From: Candidatus Pacearchaeota archaeon
GTDB lineage: Archaea > Nanoarchaeota > Nanoarchaeia > Pacearchaeales > GW2011-AR1
Length of the DNA stretch: 21,171 nucleotides
Assembly: GCA_002690445.1 (NCBI GenBank)
Contig: NZER01000431.1
Location: 1 to 21,171, forward strand
Reading direction: 5' to 3'
Positions 13,121 to 21,080 of this stretch are shown here, piece by piece. Within the stretch, counting starts at the first letter, position 1, and every line of letters begins with the position of its first letter. A program made the translations under genes and the position numbers. Below the pieces are notes generated by a model that saw nothing but the letters and a program-made list of their open reading frames with translations, searched no databases and was not told the DNA's origin.

Positions 13121-13399
13121 TTATCCTAGAGCACGAGTAAAGTCAATATCTCTCCTTGTAACAGAATATCCCTTGTCTTTCATAGCTTTTAAGATGCTTT
13201 CATAATCTTGGGGGTTTTTGGGAGTTCTTAAATGGTCTTGTAATACTTTTAGAGTTTCTTGTGATAGTTTTGAAGGTTTTGCTCTTGAATTTTTTTTAGC
13301 TTCATCTAGGTAACTTGCAATAGGTGGGGAGATTGTCTGAACTTGATGCATACCTCCGTCCATGTTCATGCCCATGATTTGGTAAAGTCCTTCTGCCAT
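13121..13399 (-). CDS. Hypothetical protein, 92 aa
   Basis: Not recognised. The N terminus MAEGLYQIMGMNMDGGMHQVQ is unusually Met/Gly-rich, followed by a Lys/Ser-rich middle and a helical C-terminal half (TLKVLQDHLRTPKNPQDYESILKAMKDKGYSVTRRDID) that reads like a small winged-helix or similar fold. No signal peptide. It follows a transglutaminase-like gene on the same strand with 45 bp between them, and has a candidate promoter in that gap. Codon usage is A/T-rich like the upstream gene, unlike the G/T-rich ribosomal operon it faces. Confidence 0.6.
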   Translation of the reverse strand: MAEGLYQIMGMNMDGGMHQVQTISPPIASYLDEAKKNSRAKPSKLSQETLKVLQDHLRTPKNPQDYESILKAMKDKGYSVTRRDIDFTRALG

Positions 13400-13431
13400 T
13401 TTATTTATATATTAAACATTTATGTTTGGTT

Positions 13432-13437
13432 TTTAAA
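13432..13437 (-). promoter_or_regulatory. TATA-like box before the 92-aa gene
   Basis: TTTAAA (within AAAAATTTAAAAAC on the minus strand) lies 35 nt from the start codon at 13399, predicting a leader of about 10 nt. A closer AT-rich stretch is too near the ATG. Confidence 0.35.
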
Positions 13438-13444
13438 TTTTTGC

Positions 13445-14461
13445 TTATTTAATAAATCCTTCTAAGATTTGTCTTATCCTTCTTTCTTCAAATAATCTTT
13501 TTAGTTCTCTGTGATTTAATGTGTAAAAATCTCGTAAATCTAAAATACTGGAATTTGCAAATAATTGTGAGGCAATGGCATGTAAGAATCTTGATTCTCT
13601 TGGATCTTGTTCAGAAACTTCTTGTGCTTGAGCAATTATTGCCTGAGCATAACAAGGATAAATTTCCAGGGCTTTTTTTAATTCAGTTTGATTTTTTGTG
13701 AGTAAATAATTATTTAAATAAAACAAGGAGTCGTCTCCTCCAATTTCTTGGAATCTTCTTGCTTCTTGTTCAAGTTTTTTTGTGTCTCCTTCCTGATGGG
13801 CGATTGTGGCTAGTAAATGATGGATCTGTCTGTTATCTTGCCATAGTCTTAAACCTTTTTCAGCTAGTTCTTTGGCAGTTTTAGTATCTCTTTTTTGTGC
13901 AGCATCAATGGCTTGATCTTTGTGTACACAACTTAGTGCTTGATTAAAAGACACTGCTCTTGCTGACTCGTAATCTGTTGCTTCATGTTTTTCAGAAGTT
14001 GTTTCTAAAAGAAATTTTCCATTTGTATCTAAGACAAGGTGTTCAAGGGGAACAAATCTGGAAATTGGAAAATCTTCATTAGTTGTAGCTAATCCAGGTG
14101 AGTCATAGGGCATTTCTTGATCTAGTTTTTCAAAAAGACTGCGTTCGTGATCATAAACAAAATCTTGTGGATTAACAATTAACTGGTATCTTGGATCAAA
14201 ACCAAATCTGTCTATTATAGATCCGATAAGTAATGGAAATCCTAGGCAATTAGCTCTTCTTTGGGTTAAAACATCTTGAGCTCTAAATGCGGAATGATCA
14301 TAAGCAAAACCCATTTCAGTTAGTGTTTCTTTTACTTTTATTGCTGCTTCAGTAGGATCTTTTGGAAGGGCAGGCATTTTAGAGACAAGTCTATTAAATT
14401 GTTTTTCAGTTTCCTGACTTCCGTGGGAAACTTCAATATATTTTTTTGCATGATCTTTCAT
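13445..14461 (-). CDS. Transglutaminase-like/SirB1-type protein with TPR-like C-terminal half
   Basis: Cytoplasmic protein of 338 residues. The N-terminal half resembles the transglutaminase-like superfamily: AQDVLTQRRANCLGFPLLIGSIIDRFGF has the catalytic-type Cys at the start of a helix, and LEHLVLDTNGKFLLETT offers the downstream His and Asp. The C-terminal half (about residues 180-320) is a run of helical pairs with Ala/Leu pattern (AIDAAQKRDTKTAKELAEKG, IHHLLATIAHQEGDTKKLEQEARRF, LKKALEIYPCYAQAIIAQAQ), resembling TPR repeats. Similar fusions occur in bacterial SirB1/YchA proteins, whose activity is poorly defined. A palindromic TATA box is centred 25.5 nt upstream. Codon usage is A-rich, unlike the neighbouring gyrase genes. 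Confidence 0.65.
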   Translation of the reverse strand: MKDHAKKYIEVSHGSQETEKQFNRLVSKMPALPKDPTEAAIKVKETLTEMGFAYDHSAFRAQDVLTQRRANCLGFPLLIGSIIDRFGFDPRYQLIVNPQDFVYDHERSLFEKLDQEMPYDSPGLATTNEDFPISRFVPLEHLVLDTNGKFLLETTSEKHEATDYESARAVSFNQALSCVHKDQAIDAAQKRDTKTAKELAEKGLRLWQDNRQIHHLLATIAHQEGDTKKLEQEARRFQEIGGDDSLFYLNNYLLTKNQTELKKALEIYPCYAQAIIAQAQEVSEQDPRESRFLHAIASQLFANSSILDLRDFYTLNHRELKRLFEERRIRQILEGFIK

Positions 14462-14482
14462 ATTAAATGCGATGAAATCAGA

Positions 14483-14490
14483 TTTATAAA
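14483..14490 (-). promoter_or_regulatory. TATA box of the transglutaminase-like gene
   Basis: TTTATAAA within the longer palindrome GATTTATAAATC, centred 25.5 nt upstream of the ATG at 14461, so the message is predicted to be leaderless. No start codon sits at matching distance on the other strand. Confidence 0.6.
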
Positions 14491-14613
14491 TCTTCTTATT
14501 TGTTATTACTCGAGAGTTAATAAATGGTTGGTTGAAGAAATTTTTGATGATTTTATAAAAATCCTTAGAATTCTTGTGGATTTTATTTTATCGACGACAA
14601 ATCGGCAGAAAGC

Positions 14614-14621
14614 TTTATAAA
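14614..14621 (+). promoter_or_regulatory. TATA box of the gyrase operon
   Basis: TTTATAAA (in CTTTATAAAG). Predicted transcription start is about 14641-14643, which leaves a leader of about 65 nt before the gyrB ATG, longer than for most genes here. Confidence 0.55.
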
Positions 14622-14644
14622 GTAAGAATGGTTTTTGGTAATGG

Positions 14645-14662
14645 AAGAGAAAAAATTCTCTT
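14645..14662 (+). promoter_or_regulatory. Perfect hairpin/palindrome at the 5' end of the gyrB transcript
   Basis: AAGAGAA (14645-14651) and TTCTCTT (14656-14662) are perfect complements around an AAAA loop, a few bases after the predicted mRNA start. The same bases encode a seven-codon frame ATG GAA GAG AAA AAA TTC TCT TGA (14641-14664), in frame with gyrB. It could be an operator, a leader hairpin or a short upstream frame. Confidence 0.4.
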
Positions 14663-14706
14663 GAATTATTGCGCTGACTTTGGAAAGTGAGTGGAGACTG
14701 GCTGAA

Positions 14707-16626
14707 ATGATAAAGAAAACTGAGAATGTTGGGAAAGAAAAAAGCGGATATTCTGCAAAGGATATCAAAGTTTTAGAAGGGCTTGAGGGAGTTAGACGGA
14801 GGCCTGCGATGTATATTGGGAGTACTGGGAAGGAGGGGCTGCATCATATGGTTTATGAGGTTGTTGATAATGCTGTTGATGAATGTCTTGCTGGGGTTTG
14901 CAATGCTATTAAAATTGTGTTGAAAAAAGATGGGTCTGTAGTTATAGAAGATAATGGTAGGGGTATGCCAGTTGATGTTCATCCTGTTTATAAAAAGCCT
15001 GCTATGGAAATTATTGTGACGAGATTGCATGCGGGGGGGAAGTTTGATAAGAAAGCGTATGCTGTGTCAGGGGGCTTGCACGGGGTTGGTATTTCAGTTG
15101 TTGCTGCTTTGTCTAAGAAGATGGTAGTGGAGGTGAAGAAAAATGAAAAGATTTATAGTCAGAGTTATAAGATTGGGAAGCCGTTGCATGATGTGAAGTC
15201 TTCTGGCAAGTGCAATAAGGGTGAGACAGGGACAAAGGTGACTTTTTGGCCGGACGATAGTGTTTTTTCTACAACTCAATTTGATTTTAATACATTGGCT
15301 ACACGATTTAGAGAGATTTGTTTTTTAAATGCTGGTTTGCGGATTATTTTTGTAGATGAAATTTCTGGGAAAAAAGAAGATTTTCATTATGCGGGCGGGT
15401 TGGTTGAGTTTGTGAAGTGGTTGAATAAGACGCGGGCTGCGCTGCATAAGCCGATTTATTTTAAAAAGGAGCAGGAGGGGACTGTGATTGAGATTTCTAT
15501 TCAGTATACTGACGGGTATAATGAGAATATTCACGGGTTTGTTAATACAATTAATACAATTGAGGGCGGGACTCATGTTGCTGGTTTTAAGACTGCTTTG
15601 ACGAGAGTGATTAATGATTATGCTACTGCTAAGGGGGTTTTGAAAAAAGGTGAGAAACTTCAGGGGGATGATGTGCGGGAGGGTGTGACTGCTGTTATTT
15701 CGTTGAGACTGGCTGAGCCGCAGTTTGAAGGTCAGACGAAGACGAAGCTGGGTAATTCAGAAGTTAAAGGGGTTTTGGATTCAATTACTATGTCTGCTTT
15801 AGCTGAGTTTTTTGAAGAGAACCCGGCAATTGGGAGGAAAATTGCGCAGAAATCTTCGGCTGCTTTGAAAGCGAGACAGGCAGCTAAGAAAGCTAGGGAG
15901 CTTGTTCGGAGGAAAAATGTTTTGGGCGGGTCTGGGCTGCCTGGGAAGTTGGCAGATTGTTCTTCAAAGAAAAGAGAGAAAACAGAATTGTATATTGTTG
16001 AGGGACAGTCAGCTGGCGGAACTGCTAAGGGGGCGCGAGATAAGGAGTTTCAGGCGATTTTGCCGTTGAAAGGTAAGATTTTGAATGTTGAGAAATCTAA
16101 TCCGAGCAAGGCGCTGTCTTCTGAAGAAATTTCTAATTTGATTACAGCTATGGGGGCGGGGGTGGGGGATGGGTTTGATATTACTAAGCTGAGGTATAAT
16201 AAAATTATAATTATGACAGATGCGGATGTTGATGGGCAGCATATTAAGACACTTTTGCTGACTTTGTTTTATCGTTATGTTCCGCAGTTAATTGAGGCAG
16301 GGCATATTTTTGTTGCTGTTGCTCCGTTGTATAAGATTAGGAAGGGGGGCAAGGATACTTATGTTTATAGCGACGATGAGCTGAAAAAGGTGGTTGCTAA
16401 GATTGGGGGTAATACTGAGGTTTCGCGGTTTAAGGGTTTGGGTGAGATGAATGACGGGCAGTTGTGGGATACGACTATGAATCCGAAGACAAGGATTTTG
16501 AAGCAGGTTTCTGTTGAAGATGCTGTTGAGGCTGACGAGACATTTTCTGTTTTAATGGGAGATGTTGTTGAGCCAAGGAGAAAGTTTATTGAAGAAAATG
16601 CTGAATATGCAGAGGTAGATTTGTGA
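14707..16626 (+). CDS. gyrB: DNA gyrase subunit B
   Basis: ATPase subunit of the type IIA topoisomerase that introduces negative supercoils. From ATG 14707 it has 639 residues. The GHKL ATPase is marked by YEVVDNAVDE (catalytic Glu about 51), EDNGRGMP (82-88) and GGLHGVG (122-128). The TOPRIM domain shows EGQSAGG (432-438) and DADVDG (505-510), binding Mg2+. The C-terminal GyrA-binding part has SRFKGLGEMN and TMNPKTR. Length fits the short gyrB class without the 170-residue insert of E. coli. An in-frame TTG at 14680 would add nine residues; ATG 14707 fits the usual N terminus better. Archaeal gyrase is held to be acquired from bacteria. First gene of a five-gene operon. Confidence 0.96.
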   Translation: MIKKTENVGKEKSGYSAKDIKVLEGLEGVRRRPAMYIGSTGKEGLHHMVYEVVDNAVDECLAGVCNAIKIVLKKDGSVVIEDNGRGMPVDVHPVYKKPAMEIIVTRLHAGGKFDKKAYAVSGGLHGVGISVVAALSKKMVVEVKKNEKIYSQSYKIGKPLHDVKSSGKCNKGETGTKVTFWPDDSVFSTTQFDFNTLATRFREICFLNAGLRIIFVDEISGKKEDFHYAGGLVEFVKWLNKTRAALHKPIYFKKEQEGTVIEISIQYTDGYNENIHGFVNTINTIEGGTHVAGFKTALTRVINDYATAKGVLKKGEKLQGDDVREGVTAVISLRLAEPQFEGQTKTKLGNSEVKGVLDSITMSALAEFFEENPAIGRKIAQKSSAALKARQAAKKARELVRRKNVLGGSGLPGKLADCSSKKREKTELYIVEGQSAGGTAKGARDKEFQAILPLKGKILNVEKSNPSKALSSEEISNLITAMGAGVGDGFDITKLRYNKIIIMTDADVDGQHIKTLLLTLFYRYVPQLIEAGHIFVAVAPLYKIRKGGKDTYVYSDDELKKVVAKIGGNTEVSRFKGLGEMNDGQLWDTTMNPKTRILKQVSVEDAVEADETFSVLMGDVVEPRRKFIEENAEYAEVDL

Positions 16627-16886
16627 TGGAAGAAGAATTACTTGAAGGTGTTTATCGCGGGACAGCAAATGGAGAGCCAATTATAGTTAGGCGGGTTTCT
16701 GAAGGAGATGAGCTTCTTGTTCGGGTGGGAATAGTAGAAACTCCAGATGGAAGCTATTCTAAGAGGACATTGAGAGTTACAACAGGCGGTTTTGGAAATT
16801 TAGCTGGGGGAAGTGGGGGGAGTTTGAAGGATATTTTCAGAGCTGTTAGAAATGCTGGAACTTCGGTGGGGGGTGAGGGATGGTAG
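16626..16886 (+). CDS. Hypothetical protein between gyrB and the zinc-ribbon gene, 86 aa
   Basis: Not recognised. ATG overlaps the gyrB stop (TGATG). The protein starts MEEELLEGVYRGTANGEPIIV, has a beta-rich middle (RRVSEGDELLVRVGIVETPDG, TLRVTTGGFGNLAG) and a Gly/Ser-rich stretch GGSGGSLKDIFRAVRNAG before a Gly-rich end. It overlaps the next gene by 7 nt. The tight overlaps on both sides imply production together with GyrB and GyrA, so a gyrase-associated role is possible, but the sequence alone does not show it. A GTG one codon upstream is an alternative start. Confidence 0.7.
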   Translation: MEEELLEGVYRGTANGEPIIVRRVSEGDELLVRVGIVETPDGSYSKRTLRVTTGGFGNLAGGSGGSLKDIFRAVRNAGTSVGGEGW

Positions 16887-17191
16887 ATAAAAAGATGAAA
16901 AATAAAAAGCAGAAGAAGGAAGTTAGAGCAAAATCTGGAAGATTTTTTATTAACTCACCTAAGAAAAGGCAAGTTAAAGTATATTTTTGCCCGAAGTGCA
17001 AGAACATGGATGTGGGTTTTATATTTGGGGTTAGAAATTTGATGGGGATTTTGCCTAAGATAAAATGCAAGGGGTGCGGGTTTGAGGCGGGTATGTTTCC
17101 GTTAGCTGTGATTGAGAAGGGGAAGCTTGAGAAGATGAATGAGGAAGTGAGGGGGAAGTTAAATGGGGAGGAATTGGGGGTTGGAAAATGA
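16880..17191 (+). CDS. Zinc-ribbon protein in the gyrase operon, 103 aa
   Basis: Small protein with a very basic N terminus ([20 protein letters not shown]), then a zinc ribbon with C37-P-K-C40 and C63-K-G-C66 separated by 22 residues, typical of archaeal nucleic-acid-associated ribbons such as transcription and translation accessory factors. No further domain. The start ATG overlaps the previous stop, and the end overlaps the gyrA ATG by 4 nt (ATGA). It could bind DNA or RNA polymerase; I cannot name a family. Elf1- and TFS-like ribbons are candidates by spacing only. Confidence 0.72.
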   Translation: MVDKKMKNKKQKKEVRAKSGRFFINSPKKRQVKVYFCPKCKNMDVGFIFGVRNLMGILPKIKCKGCGFEAGMFPLAVIEKGKLEKMNEEVRGKLNGEELGVGK

Positions 17192-19719
17192 CGCCAGAAG
17201 AAGAACTTAAGCGAGCTGCAGAACTTGCGCAGAAGAAAGAAGAAATGAAAAGTAATATTGAGGCAAGGGAGCTAGTTGATACTGAGATTTCTGGTGAGAT
17301 GAGGAAGGCGTATATTGATTATGCTATGAGTGTGATTGTGGCGCGGGCGCTGCCTTCTGCTGAAGATGGGTTGAAGCCGGTTCATCGTCGGATACTTTGG
17401 GCAATGCATCAGATGGGGCTTCAGTCAAATAAGCAGACTAAGAAGTCGGCGAGAATTGTTGGTGATACAATGGGTAAGTTTCATCCGCATGGTGATATGG
17501 CTATTTATGATACTATGGTTAGGATGGCGCAGAAATTTTCGCTGCGGTATCCGTTGGTGAGGGGGCAAGGGAATTTTGGTAGTTTGGACGGGGACCCTCC
17601 AGCTGCTATGAGGTATACAGAGGCGAAGATGGAAAAGATTTCTTCAGAATTGCTTCAGGACATTGAAAAGAAAACTGTGAAGATGCTGCCTAATTTTGAT
17701 AATTCTCTTGAAGAGCCGGTGATTTTGCCTGGGAAGTTGCCTAATCTTTTGCTGAATGGGGCGAGCGGGATTGCTGTTGGTATGACTACTAATCTGCCGC
17801 CGCATAATTTGATTGATACTTGTGACGCGATTATTGCTTGTATTGATAATCCGAAAATTGAGATTCCTGATTTGATAAAGATTATTAAGGCGCCGGACTT
17901 TCCGACAGGCGGTTATGTTTCTGGGGAGTTTGATAAGATTTATGGGGAAGGGCGGGGACGATTGGTTTTGCGGGGGAAGACAAAGATTGAGAGTCCGAAG
18001 AAGGCAAGCGGCAAGGTTAAGATTGTGATTGTTGAGATTCCTTATCAGGTTAATAAGGCAAGTTTGGTTGAACAGATTGCGCAGTTAGTTAAGGACAAGA
18101 AGTTGCCTGATGTAACTGATATTCGGGATGAGTCAGCTAAGGGTAATGTTAGAGTTGTGATTGAATTGAGAAAAGGTGCGAGCGAGAGATTTACACTTAA
18201 TAGATTGTTTAAATATACAAGGCTGCAGACGCGGTTTGATGCGATTATGCTGGCTCTTGTTGATGGAAAGCCGAAGCAGTTGAATCTTAAGCAGATTATT
18301 GAAACTTATATTAATCATCGAAGGAAAATTATTAGGAAAAGGACAGAGTTTGATTTGGATAAGGCTGAAAAGAGACTGCATATTGTTCTTGGGCTTTTGA
18401 TTGCTCAGAAAAATATTGATGAGGTTGTTAGATTAATTAGAAGGTCTAAGTCAGTTGTGGAAGCGTCCAGCGGGCTGCAGGCTAAGTTTAAGCTGTCGCA
18501 GAAACAGGCGCAGGCGATTTTGGAAATGAGGTTGTCTTCTTTGACTTCACTTGAATTAGATAAGCTTAAAAAAGAAGAAAAGGATTTGAAGCAGTTGATT
18601 AGTGATTTGAAGAAGATTCTTGGAGATGAGAAAGAAATTTTGAAGATTATTAAAATTGATTTGAAGGAACTGAAAAAGAATTATGGCGACGAGAGAAGGA
18701 CTACTGTTCTTGGGAATGTGAAGGAGTTTGAGGAAAAGGATTTGGTTGATAAGAAGGATGTGGTTGTGACAATTACTGATAAGGGTTATATTAAACGGAT
18801 TGACTTGAAGCAGTATCGGGAGCAGAAGCGGGGCGGGCGGGGTGTGATTGGAAGTGATTTGGCAACTGGAGACTTTGTTAAGAAATTGATGACGTGTTCT
18901 ACTCATGATTATCTGCTGTTTTTTGCTGACAATGGGAAAGTTTATTGGTTGAAAGGTTATGAAATTCCTGAGATTGCGAAGTATGGGAAGGGGAAGGCGC
19001 TGATTAATTTGCTTGAGTTGAAGGATGCAAATGTTTCGTCTGTTATTGCTGTTAAGAAGTTTGAAGATTATTTGTTGATGGCTACTAAGAACGGGATTGT
19101 GAAGAAGATTGAATTGGGAGCGTTTAGTTCTCCGAGGAAGGGAGGCATTAAGGCGATTAATCTTGAGGGCAAGGATGATTTGTTGATTGGTGTTGAACCG
19201 ATTAAGGCTGGGCAGGAGCTGCTGCTTGTGACAAAGAAAGGGCAGGCGATTAGGTTTAATTCAGATGGTGTGCGGGCGATTGGGCGAGCTGGTTATGGTG
19301 TGACTGGGATTAAGTTGGGGCGGGGGGATGAAGTTGTTTCTTTAGAAGTTTTGCCTGAGAAATCTCAACAAGATAAATTTTCTATTTTGACAATTACTGA
19401 GAAAGGTTATGGAAAGCGGAGCAAGATTGATGATTATCGGTTAATTGGGCGGGCAGGGAAAGGTGTGATTAATATTAAGATTTCTGAGAAAAATGGGAAT
19501 GTGATTACTTCGCAATCTGTTACAAATAGGGATAGTATTATTGTGACAACTGCGAAGGGGATTGTGATTAGGTCGCCGACAAAAGGGATAAGAGTTATGG
19601 GAAGAGCAACAGTTGGTGTGAGAATTATTAAGCTTCAGCAGGGCGATAAGGTGACAGACTTAACAAGGGTGCCAGTAGTTGAAGAGATTGAGGAAGAGGC
19701 GGCGGGCGGGGGTGATTAG
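17188..19719 (+). CDS. gyrA: DNA gyrase subunit A
   Basis: Breakage-reunion and DNA-wrapping subunit, 843 residues. The winged-helix core shows [38 protein letters not shown] and [10 protein letters not shown] with catalytic Tyr143. A coiled-coil arm spans about residues 380-490. The C-terminal beta-pinwheel starts near 525 with a perfect GyrA box, QKRGGRG (546-552), and repeated blades ([43 protein letters not shown]). The intact box indicates true gyrase rather than Topo IV. The residue matching E. coli Ser83 is Met104, while Asp87 is kept (Asp108). An acidic, Gly-rich tail ends the protein. The start overlaps the zinc-ribbon stop; the sigma-like gene begins 3 nt after the stop. Confidence 0.97.
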   Translation: MTPEEELKRAAELAQKKEEMKSNIEARELVDTEISGEMRKAYIDYAMSVIVARALPSAEDGLKPVHRRILWAMHQMGLQSNKQTKKSARIVGDTMGKFHPHGDMAIYDTMVRMAQKFSLRYPLVRGQGNFGSLDGDPPAAMRYTEAKMEKISSELLQDIEKKTVKMLPNFDNSLEEPVILPGKLPNLLLNGASGIAVGMTTNLPPHNLIDTCDAIIACIDNPKIEIPDLIKIIKAPDFPTGGYVSGEFDKIYGEGRGRLVLRGKTKIESPKKASGKVKIVIVEIPYQVNKASLVEQIAQLVKDKKLPDVTDIRDESAKGNVRVVIELRKGASERFTLNRLFKYTRLQTRFDAIMLALVDGKPKQLNLKQIIETYINHRRKIIRKRTEFDLDKAEKRLHIVLGLLIAQKNIDEVVRLIRRSKSVVEASSGLQAKFKLSQKQAQAILEMRLSSLTSLELDKLKKEEKDLKQLISDLKKILGDEKEILKIIKIDLKELKKNYGDERRTTVLGNVKEFEEKDLVDKKDVVVTITDKGYIKRIDLKQYREQKRGGRGVIGSDLATGDFVKKLMTCSTHDYLLFFADNGKVYWLKGYEIPEIAKYGKGKALINLLELKDANVSSVIAVKKFEDYLLMATKNGIVKKIELGAFSSPRKGGIKAINLEGKDDLLIGVEPIKAGQELLLVTKKGQAIRFNSDGVRAIGRAGYGVTGIKLGRGDEVVSLEVLPEKSQQDKFSILTITEKGYGKRSKIDDYRLIGRAGKGVINIKISEKNGNVITSQSVTNRDSIIVTTAKGIVIRSPTKGIRVMGRATVGVRIIKLQQGDKVTDLTRVPVVEEIEEEAAGGGD

Positions 19720-19722
19720 GAT

Positions 19723-20487
19723 ATGATTGCAGATTTAGAGAAAAGACCAGGTAGAAAAGATTATAAAAAAAATGTATTGACAAAGGAAGAAGAAGTAGCT
19801 TATTTTAAGGCAGTAGAGAGGGGGATAGTGTATGAAGGAGTGATGACTTCTAATGGCAAGGTAAGTAAGAGAATTGTTTCGCAGACAGAAGAAGCAAGGG
19901 AAGCAAGATGGGAATTAATAGAGCGTAATAGGGGGCTTGTTTTTAAGGCAGTTCGGGATAGCTATGGAGGACAAATTCCTGATTTTAAAGATCCTGATTT
20001 TAAAGATTTAGTAGGCGAGGGGATTTTAGCTTTGATTGAGTCAGTTGATGGTTTTGATTATAAAAGAGGATTTAGGTTGTCTACATATGCATTTGGATCT
20101 ATAGTGAAGAGGATAAAGAGGGCTCTTAGAAAAAGAAGAGAACAAGTGGGGGGTTCATTAGAAGATTTTTCTTTAGGAGAAGATGATCAGGAGGGATTTG
20201 TGAGTACATTACCTGACTTAAATGTTCAACAGCCAGGTGAGAGATTGGAAAGAGAAGGGTTAGCAGATTCTTTATTGAATTTAGTTTCAAGACTTAAGGG
20301 TGATAGGGGGGCAATGCTTATTCAAAGACATTGTGTTGGAGATACTTTAGAAAAGATGAGTCAGGATTACGGGGTTAGTAAGCAAGCGATAAGTAAAGCT
20401 CTAGTTAGAGCTAAGAAGAAGGCGAGGGAAGAAGCAGAGGATTGCGGCGGAGATTTATTATTGGAGGGTGTTGAAGGTGCAAGATAG
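19723..20487 (+). CDS. Sigma-70-like protein 2 (regions 1.2-like, 2 and 4), last gene of the gyrase operon
   Basis: Protein of 254 residues. Residues 19-34 (LTKEEEVAYFKAVERG) match the start of sigma region 1.2. Residues 57-137 match region 2: ARWELIERNRGLVFKAV, DFKDLVGEGILALIESVDGFDYKRGFRLSTYAFGSIVKRI, close to the bacterial [29 protein letters not shown] consensus. Residues 181-236 match region 4, with a helix-turn-helix TLEKMSQDYGVSKQAISKALVRAKKKA. No region 3 is evident. The two tryptophans that melt the -10 element in bacterial sigma are replaced (TYAFGSI instead of TYATWWI), so classical promoter opening is doubtful. It lies 3 nt after gyrA, without its own promoter, but is A-rich with AGA/TTA codons unlike gyrA, suggesting separate origin. 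Confidence 0.82.
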   Translation: MIADLEKRPGRKDYKKNVLTKEEEVAYFKAVERGIVYEGVMTSNGKVSKRIVSQTEEAREARWELIERNRGLVFKAVRDSYGGQIPDFKDPDFKDLVGEGILALIESVDGFDYKRGFRLSTYAFGSIVKRIKRALRKRREQVGGSLEDFSLGEDDQEGFVSTLPDLNVQQPGERLEREGLADSLLNLVSRLKGDRGAMLIQRHCVGDTLEKMSQDYGVSKQAISKALVRAKKKAREEAEDCGGDLLLEGVEGAR

Positions 20488-20488
20488 A

Positions 20489-20496
20489 TTTTTATA
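20489..20496 (+). promoter_or_regulatory. TATA-like box of the 20518 gene
   Basis: TTTTTATA centred about 25.5 nt before ATG 20518. Confidence 0.45.
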
Positions 20497-20517
20497 CTCT
20501 TTTTGATTTTTATTTAA

Positions 20518-21027
20518 ATGGTGGGGAAGAAGTTTGGATTAGACAAAAAATTAATAGTGGTAATTTTAGTTTTATTGGTTTTGGCTGCTGCGGTTTCTTG
20601 GCGTTTTACTGGAGAAGGCATTAAGAGTTTTTTTGGGTTGGAAGAGGAAGCTTCGGGGGTGGTGGTGCAGGGGGTTGTGGTGAATAAGCAGAACTTGCCA
20701 GTGTTTTTGCAGAATGTGAATTTTGTAGATGAGCTGCCTAAGAATGCTGAGATTGAATTAAAGCTTTATAATTTTGATAGTGGCAGTCGGCAGTGGGAAG
20801 AAAGTTATGTGATTCAGAAAGGAAAAGTTCATCAGGGAGGTGCGGTGGATCCAGATGTTGTGGCTGTTATTGATTCTGATTATCTTAGTGAGCTGGCTAA
20901 TTTTTGTCCTACGATTCAGAAAGCTAAGGTTGCAGGGGATTTTGGGATTGAATATAAGAAAAGTAAGACAGGTTTGTTATGGAAATATAAGGGGATGTTG
21001 AAGTATAAGAAGTGTTTTGGGTTTTGA
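20518..21027 (+). CDS. Membrane-anchored exported protein of unknown function, 169 aa
   Basis: Not recognised. The N terminus is basic (MVGKKFGLDKK) followed by one hydrophobic helix, LIVVILVLLVLAAAVSWRF, so the protein is probably anchored with its C-terminal 135 residues outside the cell. No lipobox and no clear signal-peptidase site. The outer part is mixed alpha/beta (VVVQGVVVNKQNLPVFLQNVNFV, AEIELKLYNFDSG, KAKVAGDFGIEYKK) with two Cys (FCPTIQ and KKCFGF) that might form a disulfide. Single-anchor exported proteins of this kind are common in DPANN archaea. It has its own TATA-like box. Confidence 0.65.
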   Translation: MVGKKFGLDKKLIVVILVLLVLAAAVSWRFTGEGIKSFFGLEEEASGVVVQGVVVNKQNLPVFLQNVNFVDELPKNAEIELKLYNFDSGSRQWEESYVIQKGKVHQGGAVDPDVVAVIDSDYLSELANFCPTIQKAKVAGDFGIEYKKSKTGLLWKYKGMLKYKKCFGF

Positions 21028-21080
21028 CAGTATCTCCGCATAGGTGTAAATTAGGCATTTTTGATTCAAAGTTCCTGCCA

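Noticed and set aside
14399..14620. Open frame in the gap upstream of gyrB
   Set aside because: It overlaps the start of the transglutaminase-like gene, lacks a start codon at a sensible distance from a TATA box, and ends in the gyrase promoter. Its C-terminal part looks protein-like, but support is too weak.
11306..21037. GGAGATACTGT (11306-11316) and its reverse complement (21027-21037) near elements E and F
   Set aside because: An 11-nt inverted match between two places in 21 kb is expected many times by chance. It lies beside both elements, but the positions do not correspond to equivalent ends, so I did not count it as part of the family.
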